NCBI GenBank assembly: GCA_013287645.1 | Contig: JABDDJ010000023.1 | Coordinates: forward strand, 1 to 37,588 | Direction: 5' to 3' | From: Chlamydiota bacterium | GTDB taxonomy: Bacteria > Chlamydiota > Chlamydiia > Chlamydiales > JABDDJ01 | Length of the DNA: 37,588 nucleotides | Part shown: positions 7,759-19,000 of the stretch, piece after piece | How the letters are laid out: each line of letters starts with the position of its first letter | Position numbering within the stretch: position 1 is the stretch's first letter | The notes under the pieces: model-generated | Told to the model about the DNA's origin: nothing | The model's input: only the letters and a program-made list of their open reading frames with translations | The model's database searches: none | Program-made: the position numbers and the translations under genes

Positions 7759-8454
7759 TTAGTTCTTTCTGAAGAGGCCGACTTCGGATTCTCCCCAGGG
7801 AAAAGGGGCTGTGAAGATCTCGATCATGTGCCATTGAGGGCGTTCTGAAGGGAAATCTCCGACAAGTGAAAAATTGATTGCGATCATTTTTGTTCCTGTA
7901 GGAAGCTCGTCGCAGCGCTTGATGACGGCAGCAACCTCCTCCCCTTCTAGTAAAGTAGCATCGAGGTAATAAACCGTTCCGGGATGCCATGGTGCCGTTA
8001 AAAAATCTTCGCAATAAAAAGCTATTTTTTCTAGTTGATTTGCGAGTATAACTCGATTTGCTCGAGTTATAAATTGTGGCACATAATCTATACCAACGAC
8101 ATAGCAGTGCTTGATACAGCGCATCCAAAAAGCTGTGCGCCCTCTGCCGCAGCCTAGTTCGATATAGACATCCTCTGGTCCTATGTCTGCTTTTTGAGCA
8201 AGTGTATCGAGTGTCGTTAGGTAGGTCTCACCATAGAGATACACATCTTCTTTATTGAGCTCTTGCATATAGCGTTTATGGACTTGATAGGGGCTGTCAA
8301 AGCGATATGCTTTCAAGAGGGCTAAGTCTGCTCGTCGAAATTCTTTATTTCCATAATAGCGCCAAACAACTTTGGTGTACTCAGCAAGCCCTTTTATGGA
8401 AACATACAGATTGATTCCGACAAGCTGAAAAAACTCAGAAATTTTGTTCCACAT
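7759..8454 (-). CDS. Class I SAM-dependent methyltransferase
   Basis: Protein of 231 residues with a clear methyltransferase core from about residue 92. Motif I is VYIELGCGRGR (97-106), followed by the acidic strand end VVGIDYVPQF (119-128), FYCEDF (146-151) and VYYLDATLLEG (161-171). The first 90 residues are helical, with a basic and aromatic start (MWNKISEFFQ), and may pack on a substrate or membrane; there is no signal peptide. The substrate is unknown. The ATG at 8454 has no strong ribosome site. A decayed second copy of its last 30 or so codons lies at 4175-4240, beyond the LRR gene, which implies duplication or rearrangement here. Confidence 0.75.
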   Translation of the reverse strand: MWNKISEFFQLVGINLYVSIKGLAEYTKVVWRYYGNKEFRRADLALLKAYRFDSPYQVHKRYMQELNKEDVYLYGETYLTTLDTLAQKADIGPEDVYIELGCGRGRTAFWMRCIKHCYVVGIDYVPQFITRANRVILANQLEKIAFYCEDFLTAPWHPGTVYYLDATLLEGEEVAAVIKRCDELPTGTKMIAINFSLVGDFPSERPQWHMIEIFTAPFPWGESEVGLFRKN

Positions 8455-8529
8455 ACAATGGTGTTAGCATGGGAATATTTTTCATGTCTACTAATAACCT
8501 GAGTTTCGAATTGTTGCGATCCGCGAGGA

Positions 8530-8559
8530 AAGACAGCTGACTTAACCATCAGCTGTCTT
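8530..8559 (-). terminator. Hairpin downstream of the 8579-9253 gene
   Basis: A perfect 11-bp stem (AAGACAGCTGA / TCAGCTGTCTT) with an 8-base loop starts 19 bases after the stop of the minus-strand gene. On the minus strand it is followed by TCC rather than a long T-tract, so it is a plausible but not ideal intrinsic terminator. Confidence 0.6.
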
Positions 8560-8578
8560 GGATTATTTTACTGAGTGG

Positions 8579-9253
8579 TTACTTTTTAGTTTTGACTCTA
8601 TCTTCTTCTACTCGGTTGATTGTACCTTCGACTGCTAGCACAACCCCTGCCCGCATTAGGTCTGGGCCCCATAATTTACATATCGGTATAGGAACAAATG
8701 TCAAAAATAGTCCGCAGAGGGCGACAGTTATTCCAATAGTTACTCTCAAGGGTATGTAGATATCGTCTTCTTCTTTATCATTAACGCGCCTAGCCATGTA
8801 CAAGCAATGTTCTTCTTCAGCATTGTATGGTAAATTATACTCTAAACATGCAGCTATATACATTGCTTTATGGTTTGATCGCTTTTCTTTTTTTTTGATG
8901 AGTTTGCGCACTTGCTTCATATCATCATTCTTAAGCTTTCCTCCACTTCTCTTAATATCATGCTCAACTTGATCAAGCTGGTTATCAAGGTTAATCCTTT
9001 GTCCAGTATATCCTTCTACTTCGGTTTTGATATCAAACATCGTATCAATCAGTTTGCTGCTATCTGATTTCTTTTGATAGCATTTGACTTTTTCAATGAG
9101 TTTCTCAATTCGGACTGCAAATCCAATATCATTGATATTTACTGTCCTCTGTGTAGCTTGCAGAGGAACGCTCACCGTTGTCATAGTAAAAGCAGTAAGC
9201 GCACTACATAAAAATATCCTGCTAATCCCAGGAGAGTTGAAAATATTAGCCAT
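8579..9253 (-). CDS. Hypothetical exported or membrane protein
   Basis: Protein of 224 residues that I do not recognise. Residues about 11-33 are hydrophobic and end in SVPLQATQ, like a signal peptide with possible cleavage after the Ala. The middle (about 45-130) is charged and probably helical, with a very basic KLIKKKEKRSNHK stretch. Two cysteines fall near 136 and 150. A second hydrophobic segment, about 166-190 (VTIGITVALCGLFLTFVPIPI), is a likely membrane span near the C-terminus. ATG at 9253 is the first start in its frame (a TGA lies 9 codons before it), and GAGCGAG stands just upstream. It overlaps the upstream small ORF by 73 bases in another frame, suggesting translational coupling if both are real. 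A hairpin follows the stop. Confidence 0.65.
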   Translation of the reverse strand: MANIFNSPGISRIFLCSALTAFTMTTVSVPLQATQRTVNINDIGFAVRIEKLIEKVKCYQKKSDSSKLIDTMFDIKTEVEGYTGQRINLDNQLDQVEHDIKRSGGKLKNDDMKQVRKLIKKKEKRSNHKAMYIAACLEYNLPYNAEEEHCLYMARRVNDKEEDDIYIPLRVTIGITVALCGLFLTFVPIPICKLWGPDLMRAGVVLAVEGTINRVEEDRVKTKK

Positions 9254-9387
9254 AGACTCGCTCGTTTTATTTTTTTTTCATATGTCTGTCCGATTTTTTC
9301 TAGAAATGCGAACATATTCACGTTAAGCGTGAAGGCAAAAATAAAAGTAACGACAACTATTAAAGGGACATTTATAAAATTCAACAT
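9181..9387 (-). CDS. Small hydrophobic protein overlapping the next gene
   Basis: Open frame of 68 residues with two hydrophobic segments (about 7-28 and 45-68) separated by a charged EKIGQTYEKKIKRA loop, a layout fitting a two-span membrane protein. A purine-rich AAAGAGAGAGAAG lies a few bases before the ATG at 9387, a better ribosome site than most genes here have. Its last 73 bases overlap the start of the 224-residue gene in a different frame, so one of the two starts may be wrong or the pair may be coupled. Function unknown. Coding status is moderate because overlap can produce chance hydrophobic frames. Confidence 0.4.
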   Translation of the reverse strand: MLNFINVPLIVVVTFIFAFTLNVNMFAFLEKIGQTYEKKIKRASLWLIFSTLLGLAGYFYVVRLLLLL

Positions 9388-9725
9388 GGTCTTCTCTCTC
9401 TTTGTTCATTTGATCTCATGAGAATGACATACTTGCAAACTTAGGCGTTAGCATAAGTCTATCATCCTTAATGTGTTCTAGACATGCTATCAATGCTCAT
9501 TTAATCAAAAAATTATCAAACCCATGTTATGTTAAAAAAAACTGTAAATCCAGTCCTTTTTCGTCGAACTAAAACACCCCTACCATGCTGTGTTGCCTTT
9601 ATTGTGTCCTCTCTAAAAGAAAGGCGTATCCGATGATGATATACACGATCGTGTTTATTTTCAACACTATCGTGTGTGTTTTCTCAAAAAAAAATTGTTT
9701 ACTCTTTCTTAAAAGGAATACCCTC
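9388..9725. other. Divergent intergenic region, AT-rich, upstream of the XRE regulator
   Basis: This 338-base stretch separates the minus-strand small membrane gene from the plus-strand regulator. It contains the paired 12-bp palindromes at 9643-9675 and a run of nine A residues near 9685. The frame of the regulator extends upstream to 9585, but that part is Cys/Phe/Val-rich and unlike its family. I saw no RNA gene or clear sigma-70 promoter. Confidence 0.4.
9643..9675. promoter_or_regulatory. Paired operator-like palindromes
   Basis: ACACGATCGTGT at 9643-9654 is a perfect 12-bp palindrome. ACACTATCGTGT at 9664-9675 differs from it by one base. The centres are 21 bp apart, two helical turns, so dimers bound at both would sit on the same DNA face. 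They lie about 50 bases upstream of a small XRE-type regulator, the usual arrangement for autoregulation by this family. The sites are seen directly; binding is inferred. Confidence 0.6.
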
Positions 9726-9953
9726 ATGGTTTTAAGCGAAAAAAAGAAAAATAAAATTCTAATGGAGTTTGCAGCAAAGGTAAGAAGCCATCGTCATGCC
9801 CTTGGAATTACTCAGGAACAGCTTGCAGAGCGTGCTGACTTTCATGTGAACTATATTGGAGGAATTGAGAGAGGTGAAAGAAATCCTTCGTTAACTTCAC
9901 TGTATTCTATCTCAAAAGCTCTGGATTGTCCTTTGAATGACTTACTTGTGTGA
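9726..9953 (+). CDS. Small XRE-family (HTH) transcriptional regulator
   Basis: Protein of 75 residues that is essentially one Cro/C1-type helix-turn-helix domain. The features are FAAKVRSHRHALGITQEQLA (first helices), then ADFHVNYIGGIERGERNPSL (recognition helix and following loop), then LYSISKALDCPLNDLL. The short length and the IERG.RNPSL core resemble controller (C) proteins of restriction-modification systems and lone phage-type repressors. No restriction enzyme, methylase or toxin lies beside it; the neighbours are a small membrane gene and the giant helicase-like gene. I chose the ATG at 9726 because AAGGAAT lies about 8 bases upstream. Two palindromes 50 bases upstream suggest it represses or activates itself. 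Confidence 0.85.
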   Translation: MVLSEKKKNKILMEFAAKVRSHRHALGITQEQLAERADFHVNYIGGIERGERNPSLTSLYSISKALDCPLNDLLV

Positions 9954-9982
9954 TTAATTTTGAGAACGCTGACGATCGTACA

Positions 9983-9994
9983 GACACGGGCACG
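9983..9994. repeat. Short fragment of the GGGCAC repeat
   Basis: ACACGGGCACGG here is identical to 12 bases of the long palindrome at 34978-35055. It sits in the spacer between the XRE gene and the 3' end of the giant gene. It may be a relic of the same element, but 12 bases alone can match by chance. Confidence 0.3.
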
Positions 9995-10005
9995 GTAAAT
10001 TTTTT

Positions 10006-13000
10006 CTACATGGTTAATTGCTTGTAGAGAGCGATTTGGTCAGGAGCGAACTCTGTCAAGAATTCCATATGTCCTTCAGAGTCTTTAATGTTTTTCAGCC
10101 AATTTTTGAGTTGTGCTAATTCTTGATCAGTAAAATCGGTAATCCCAAGTAGCCATTTTGCTTCGACAAGTTGCTGTAGAATTTTCTCATGCACATCTTC
10201 TCCCTTATTTAACAAAAGGCTTTTTCCTCCTGTTGTCTTAGGATTCACAAAGGAATAAAAGGAATTATGCTTGTTCATATTAATAAAGTGATAATCGCCT
10301 TTGGAGACTAAAGAAACATCGTAGTTGATAGACAATATATAATGTTTTTCCCTTACCATTAAACGACAAAGGGATAGGTTTCCTCGCACTCTCGAGAGTC
10401 TGGCAAATAACCTACGGAAATTTTTAGTTATCTGTAGGCTACTATGTTTTTTCCAAAACTCATTTATTTTGGGATATTTGTCTGGATGAAAAAGTTTATC
10501 GACGCTTTTAAGCTTATATTCAGAGCTATGATCACACTTTGATGACTGAATCTCTTTGCTGTCTATAATTATTTGTTGCTGCTGTTGCAATTGTTGCTGC
10601 TGCTGCTGTTGTATTTGTTGTTCTTGGGCTTGGCCAATAGGCAGCGCTGCGCCATTACTAGGTACTTCATGCGGATAGGGACTGTTTTCTTTCTGCTGTA
10701 GTTTAGTGAGTGCTGTTTTGTAAGATTTAAACAGATCGTCTCTCATTTTACTGGTAGCGTCATTGAGTTCTTTCTCTCTTTCCGCAATCCACTGTTTTTC
10801 ATTTATTCCAAACAACTGTCCAGGAAGAAAGTTAATAAACGTTTTTGTAAATGCAGTAGTCCGAATTTGAGATTCTAGTCTCTCGATATTCCTGATTTGT
10901 CGGTCATAAGCTTTTTTAAGTGTCTCTTCGGTATTCTCCATATGAGACCAGGCGAAAGATTCTTCTGGATGAATCTCTTTGTTATCATTAATCCAACCGG
11001 TTTTAGGATCTTCTGCTACCTTTAGCAGCTCCATTCTGACATAATTGTTAAATATACGTATGAGTGGCGACTGTGGATTCCAGTATTCTTCTGTATCTAG
11101 AGCGCTTTGATGACCATAGATAATCTGGCGTGTGCCTATGTTAACAATGGCTTTGAATTCCTGAAGCGCTGCTTTGAGGTTTTTTCCGCCTTGTGCGGGT
11201 TTATCTTGGACTTTGACATCTTCAACTAGTGTGTAGTAAGAGAGATTTCCAAATTGGGATTCAATTCTTTTTTTAATGCTTGTAGAGACAAAAAAGTCCA
11301 TGCGATGGATTTCGCCGGCTCCGCGTGCGCGTCCTTCAGTCTGGACAAGGTCATCCATAGAGCATTTTGGAGAGATAAAGGTAACACAGCGTCCGGGAGG
11401 TATTCTCCCATCTACGCCTCGAATATCAGAAGGGCCGAAATAGAATAAGGCTTTTTCTTTAAAGTTAGTGTCGAGCGCCAGATCATTCAAAGCGGCTTTG
11501 GAAATACGCTTGGGCTCTTTTTTCTCATTATTTTCGTCTGGATACCAGATAAAAAACTTTTTGGTGGTTCTATCGACATAGACGTAGATTCGATCTGGGG
11601 CAGCTTCGCGAAAATCGGAGACGCATTCTTGAGGATTGCCATCTTTGATGTAGTAACCTTGATTCAAGATCGCTTTGCACGTGGGATCTTTAGCTACTTC
11701 TTGCATTTTGTTTAAGATCATTGATTCATCGACAGCGTCGACTGTGGGTATACCTAAGAGACCTGCTTCTAGAATCACTTGACCAACAACTTTTTTGCTT
11801 TGGAGTTGCTGAGAATTCTCGGCATTTTTTGAGCGTGGCAAACATTCTCTGTTTACAGTTCCAGACATTCCTTCAACAGTTCTTTGATAGGTCATATCTT
11901 GTACGTTTAGGCTGGTCAGATGCTGAAATCTTTTGAGTCTTTTCTCGTTAAAAATGGTCAGTCGCAAAAATTCAAGCCTGTACTCATAGTTTTGAGGCTG
12001 ATTTAAAAAGGTCTCTAAAGGAGTTCCTTTCGCAGCGTTAAACCACTTTTCATAGACTTTTGGATGCTGATGGAAGAGCTGTTTTAGTCCTCGTGCAACA
12101 AAGCTATCACTTGGATCTTGACCGGGAAGAGGAGCCGGCAACTTAACGGCATATCCCAGGTATTGGTTGGCAATGAGATCGTATTCGTCGCTAAAGATGC
12201 GCCCTTGAATCTCATCTCCACCTGTACGAGGACCAATTTGGTAGCCATCGCTCTTAATTCCTAAGTCTATATTTGGACGTGGAGCTAATGCGCGTGGGAG
12301 GTTGACTTGAATAATCTCTTTTAGGGCTCCTATGACAGCCTTACATTTTTCAGAAACTATAGGGAAAGATTTAGGAGCTGTATCTTGTGATTCATAGATA
12401 GTGGAGAGAAGCATCTTAATGAGTTTTTTAGCGTTAACATCGGGCACTTGAGCAAACACTAAGAAATCTTTATTGTTTAATAATTCTGTAGAGAGAGCCT
12501 CTATCCAAACATTTTTTAACTTATACTGAGGTAGAGAGGCTTGTTGTTCATTCAGGAGAGCCTCTTTTAGCTCGATTAAATCTCTATTTTTAGAGGTGAA
12601 GATAGCTTTTATGACATATTCTTGAGTTTGCAGAATGGTATTATTCAAGGAGAGCGCCTCGCCGCTACCGACATTGTTTTCAATGCTGACATCTAAAATA
12701 TCGTCGGGTTCGTCGTAGACAAAACGATGAAGTTCTTTTTTAATTTTCGAGAGGTAATAGATGCGTTTTTCTAAGTCATCAATTTGCATGAGAAGTTCAT
12801 ATTGAGGTAAAAACTGTTCAAACAGAGTACTAGAAATATTTTGATTACTTCCCATAGAGCCTAGCAATTTAGTCAAATCAAAATTCTTCATTAATTCTTG
12901 AATTTTCGCTTTAGACTCTAGACATAAGTGACGCAGTTTGTGCTCGACAGAAAGAAAGGTCGTGTTGGTGGCGATAGCGTATCCATACTCCTTTTGGATA

Positions 13001-16000
13001 GTGCGTAGACGTAGATACTCAGACTGGTAAGAGAGTGCAGTAGAAGGTGCGTTGATATCAAAATAAAATTGGACGCCAGGCCGAGCTAAGAGTTCACGTG
13101 TTGACCGGTCCAGGGTGTCGAGATCTTGATGAAGAAGTTGCTCTTTAACAATAGCTCCTGGAAACTCATTCTGTTCGATAAGCAGGAGAAGGTAAATGAG
13201 GAAGATGACTGTTGTTTTACCAAGACCTACTTTAAGCTCATACCAGTCAGCAGAGTTATTGAGCATCTTCTCGAGGAGATCGGTTTGATCTTGGGTGACG
13301 ACAATGCCTTGATGCGGTTCTAGAACAAGTAGTTTTCGATATAGGCGAGGATTTTTAAGGTATCCGTCATTATTTAAATAGCGATTAAATTTAAAAACTC
13401 TATTTGTCAAATTTAAGATTTTTGTCGAGGCATTAACCCACTCGTCGCTCTCGTCATTGCTTAACTTTTTCAATAAATGAATCTGATCCTGCACTTCGCC
13501 CTGCAGCACGCGGCTCGCTGTCTGTTCCATCAGATATTCTGTCAGCAGATGACAAAGATGCTCATCATCTAAAGAGAGTGTTTGATACATCTTTTTAAGG
13601 AGTTGTATCACTTCATCTTCTTCATAGGCTTCCATTTGCAGAACGGCTCGACGTAATTCTCTAGGGAGGTTCTTAACATTTTTCTGCAGATAGCTTATGA
13701 TCTCTTTACGCAGCCGGATTTCATTGTTGAATGCTTCTTGAGACAGATCAGCAATGTGCTTTTCAACTGTGTCTAAACATTCTTTCTTAATAGACCTCTT
13801 CGCTTCGATTTTGGCATTCAGTGTTTCGGCTGCAGATTCAAACCCTAGCAGTAGCTCTTTATCTGACTGATTTAATCGACGGAACTCCCCTGACATCTCG
13901 TCCAAATTTATTTTGGCATGAGAAGCTACTGTTTTCCATTGATTCTCAAACTCTACGGGTACCCGTTGAGGAAAGGTTGCAAAGCGCACTAAGGAATCAT
14001 ATTTTGGAAAATTCACTTTACTTTGATTTTGTTCACTAATCTGCTGATCTAATTTAGCTATTCTCTTCCTATTCTCGGCTTCTCGAATAATCGATTTGAG
14101 ATTGATTTCTGTTTTTTGTTCAATAAAGGTAGTAAACTCCTCTACTGTCATTAGTCCAAGGGCATCCTTCAATTGATCTACTGTATCCTGACTCTCTAAA
14201 ATTGTTTTCAAAATCAGCGTAACATTAGGTCCAAAGAGGTTTTTATCTTTATCAATGGCTTTCTTAAACTCTTTCAGATCTATTAAGTTTTTATCTCTAA
14301 GGACTTCTTTAATATCTTTTAAATTATTCTTATTAGTTGAAGGAGCTAATTCGTTCGCTAATGTCTTCAGGGCTCTTGCAAGGTGTAGATTTCTTAACGA
14401 GTTCGTTCGTTCAGTGATCAATTTATATCCTTTAATCATGCCCGATACAATTCCATTAGGTATATTTTTCTTTAAAGCTCCTAAAAGTTCTGGATCAATC
14501 TTGCTTTTAGAGACAGAAGCAGTCAATAAAAGGCGTCTTACAACATTGAGAGTAATTAAATTACAGTGATCCGAATAAAGATCTAAAAGCTTCCAAGGAT
14601 CTATATCTGATTTTTGTAAAAATAAGTTCAATACCTCTGAATTAGGCAGAGGACCAAAAAGATTTTGCAGCTGTTCGGGTTTAATGTTTTTGTTTACAAT
14701 AAGCTCATAGAGTTCAAAAAAATGTTCGATAATTCCATTGTCAGCAAGGGGTTTTTGAAGTAATTCTAGAGCCTTTTGTTCGCCTAGTGGCGAGGCCATC
14801 TTCCCGATGAGAGTAGGCAGCACAAGCTGAATTTCCATTTGCGAAGGCGCCTTGATTTTAAACTTCATCTCGTCGGCACTCAATTTTCTTTGATACTGAA
14901 GAAAGTTTAAGCCTTCATTGCAGAGATGGTTTAATTCAACGAGCTCAGTATCGGAGAGGTTGATTTCGGCCGTGTCAGAAAGATAGTACTCTTCCTTAAG
15001 AGAAAAGGGACTACGTTTAAGCTGTGACTGGTAGAGCTTGTAGGCTTGATAGATCTTTTGTGTGATCTCTATGTAATCGGACGAATCAGCCATAAAGTAG
15101 TAGGCCTGTTCTTCAAGAATTCTCTTTACAACCAGCAATCCTTTTAGCCGGAAGGCAGCTGATCGCACCGAATTCACTGGAAACTTCAAAATATTATCTG
15201 CGAACATCAAACAGAGCTCTTTCTCTTGAGGCATCTCCCCTTTAGTGTAACGCGCCTTTTCCAAAAATTTTCTAGCCTGTAAGTAATCTCGCACTGTCGC
15301 ACAGCGGAAAGCTAGAGCCAGATATCCCGTAGCTGAAGTATGGTAAGAGCCTTCATCATTAATTGTCAGGCATAAAGGTGCTTCAGCTTGGTAAGTCTTT
15401 TCTTGATCTTGCTGCGGCCAGAACAGCAAGTAGGTCTTATTGCCTTTACGCACAGTTAAGCCCGACTCATCCAAATGGACTCCCATTTTTTGAAAAAAGG
15501 CATGCGCTGTCGGACCGCGTTCTTCACCCATTACCCACTTTGCTCCGGCTAAATTTTCATCTCCGTGCAAGATCCAAGGGTCATTTGCTGACGATCTTTT
15601 TAAATAAATTTTTTGGTCTACAAAACGAATTTCCGTAATCGCTGTGTCATCTGCCTTTTTAAGATAAAGAACTTGATCTTTAGACAAACACTTTATAAAT
15701 TCCCCCTGGACTATCTCCATGCCTTCAGCAGTCTTTACACTCTTTAATAAGCCATTCGTGTCAAACGTCAGATTAACATGTAATGTATCTTTCCTATTGC
15801 CTAGTAACGCAAAGCCTTCTTGAGGATTTTTACTATCAATCCATACTCCTGACGCCATCAGCGGTTTTTCAATGCCCTCTCCTTCAACGTATGCTTCACT
15901 ACCGGCAGTTTGAGGAAATTTTACAAAAGGTAACCATTCAAGTGTATTTTTTATCCGCTGTAAATTCGACGATTTTAGCTTTATTGTAGGCATTTTTGGC

Positions 16001-19000
16001 CGACAATAGCGATACCAACTAGAGCCTACTTTCCTTTCGATCACTAAGCCCATAGTCTCTTTTGCAAAGAGAATGCGATAGCTCTCTTTACTTCTTTCTT
16101 CAAATTCATATACCAGTTCAGCAGGATGTGCACCCGCATAGACCAAACATTTTTTTGACTTATCTCCAAAAAGATGAATATAGTCTGGATGACTCACAAT
16201 TTCTGCGGGAAGTGTTGTTTCAATTCCATTAACAGGTTGGTGATTGAAGCTGAGGATTTGCAATGTAGCTAAATCGATGCATGTACCCTCTTTTTCAAAT
16301 ACTAGAGATGTCTCACTCGACTCTTTCCAACCCCCTAAGGATACCGTGTTAAACTGCTTTGAAATCCAAATATTAAGAATCGCATTCCGCGTTGGTTCAT
16401 CTAAACTCAGGATGTAAGGCACTAAATGCTCCTTAACCCAGCGCTCTCCTTGAATACAAACTATCGGCAAAGTTCCTGATTCTTTCGTCAAACCTAAAAA
16501 ACTACCCATCTGAAGCAACTGAGCGATGACTCCATGCACTCTTAAAAACGGATTTTTAGTTAATTCATGCGCCGCCAGGCCGTTTGAAAACAGGCTGATA
16601 AGATATCCTGCCTCATCGATTTTCTTCTGTAATTTAGACTCCTGAGCCCATAACCCAAAGGCGAGTTCTAAATAACTACGCTTCTGAGGATCGCGTGAAT
16701 GGATCTGATGGATAGTTGGCCATGCTTGAGATGCGTTAGGAAGATGGTTTGCTACTGATTGTAATAGATAGAGTAAGAAAATACTTTTATTACTCTCTTT
16801 ATCCTCTAAAAATTTTTCTAGAATTTGACGCAATGCTGGACCGTGAGCTTCGAAAAACTCGGGTCTATTCTTTATAGTATTCTGGATTAATTCAGGGCTA
16901 AAAAGAGCGTCATAAAACCGCTTCTGAGCTTCTAAACTTTTTATTCCAAGTGCATTTAGCGCTTCATATTCAATAATCCATGGACGCTGTAGAATTAGGT
17001 CAAAAACCTCATGCACAGTTTCATAGGTTAATTTGTTATTATCATTAAAGACTTGTAGTCCTTTGAGGGTCGATAATAAAAAATGGTCTAAAGGCTGAGA
17101 ATGTTCTTCTGAAAGAGTATTGACAAGACACCTTTCTTCAAAATTTCCTCCTCTATATTCTTGATTTGAAAAAAGCTTCCCAAATAGCTGTCCAGGATTA
17201 CCCAATAATGGAGCTTGATGGATAGGACGTGATAAATAGTTCTGGTTACTAGTAGCTCTACCACTCTGAGATATTGTAACTTCCTGTCTCTCACCGATGG
17301 CCGATTCTCTTGATCCGATACAGTGCATATATCGGTCTATACCAACCATTGAAACTTGAAATCTCGCAGTGACTATTTCGAGTCGCTCAAAAGATTGAAG
17401 GGTTTGAACTGCTTTATTAAATGTTTTTTTAATTCGTTCAGGAATAGGTTTATTGCTTATCGTTTCAGCAGTTGAAACACAAACTTCTTTTAGTCCCTTA
17501 AAAGTGATTGCTTCAAAACTGATGGCTGTCGGATGAACCATTGTGCAAAAAAGCAGACGCTGACGCCCAATATCGCTAAATTGAGAAGGAATCGAAAGTT
17601 CTTTACCTTCATTATCTCGACGATAATAGAGTTTCCATAGTTCATCTATCTCTTGTTCATTATCAGCAAATTTGCTTCCTTTTACGCATACAAGAACAGC
17701 CTTACAATATTCTTTTTCAATCTCGAATGTGGCACATGTATGACCTGAGACTCTGCTACTTCTGCTCCCTCTAGTCAAAAATTTATGAAGAGTCTCAAAT
17801 TTACGAAAAAGCTCAGGATTTTCGTTGATGCGCAAATGGCAAGATTCACTAAGAAGATCAGTATAAGAATTATAATCATCTCTGCGCAAAAATTCTTCAG
17901 CTACGTGATAAAAACAGAGTTCTTCTGGGTTCAAAGAATTTTGACGACTCGTAGATAATAATTCATGACGAGACTCTATCAAGGATTGCAAGATCGCTTC
18001 AGTATTTAATAAGAATATCCACTCATCCGGCAGAATTGCAAGATTCGCTGTACGGACTTTAGCTTCCCAATAATATTGAGAAAGCTTTCCCAACTCGCTT
18101 GAGAACTCTTTCATTTGATTAGATTCTTTTAACTGAAATTGATCAAAAAGTGGAAAGCGCTCCATGATCAAACGGTAAAAATCTATCGCTGTTGCGTACT
18201 GTTTTTGAGCAACAAAATGGTCTGTTCTTGCAGTAAGCGATTTTAATATTTTGACTAACTCTGCGCCATCGCCAATTTTAAAAACAGTTTGCAAAGCATC
18301 TAACTCTTGACGATCAGCCTTTGTGATTTGCTCAACACTGCTTTGTTCTTTAGTAAGTTCAGATTTAAAAGGCTGATAAGAGAGCTTGAAGGTAGAATTA
18401 GAGGCATGATTGAGTTTTTGCTGCTCTTTTTTCTGTACCTCATAGCTATTTTTCTCTAATTCGGTAATGCGCTCTTTAAGCTTGTGCAGGTATGTACCAA
18501 AAGTCTTTTCAAGGTCTAATGCATATGCAGACTTTTCTAATTGCAGGTGAAGATTCTGCTGCTCTTTATTTAACCTCTCCAGCCACTTTTTACGTTCCTT
18601 ATGCCTCATCGAAGGTAATGATTCCAGAATGCGTGACACTCGATGATGTAAATAATGAATGGAAAATAGAGCTTTATCTTTAAAAGCTGCCTCAGGGTAC
18701 TGCACTCTCAATACCTCTTGAACCAGTTTCATGGGATCTTTAGAGTGAACATTTCGGCTTTGTGACTCTTCATAAACGGGTTTACCCCCCGCTTCAACAC
18801 AAAGGCCTTCACGGAACTCATCGTATTTTGGTGGATTGATAAATGAAGGAATTTCCTCAGCTAGTTCATTATTACTATTCACACTATACGTCGCTGAAAC
18901 GACATAAGCAGTAGCAATAAATTGCTTCAGTCCAAGCCCTTTCGTCTCCTCACGGGGTGTAGAGAGCGCTAATAAATTCAGAAGCAACCTTTCGAGCTTC

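Noticed and set aside
7703..8128. Long minus-strand frame of 141 codons
   Set aside because: It is another frame of the methyltransferase gene, Arg/Cys-rich and without family motifs.
9585..9725. N-terminal extension of the XRE regulator
   Set aside because: The extra 47 residues are Cys/Phe-rich, cover the operator-like palindromes, and the internal ATG at 9726 has a good ribosome site.
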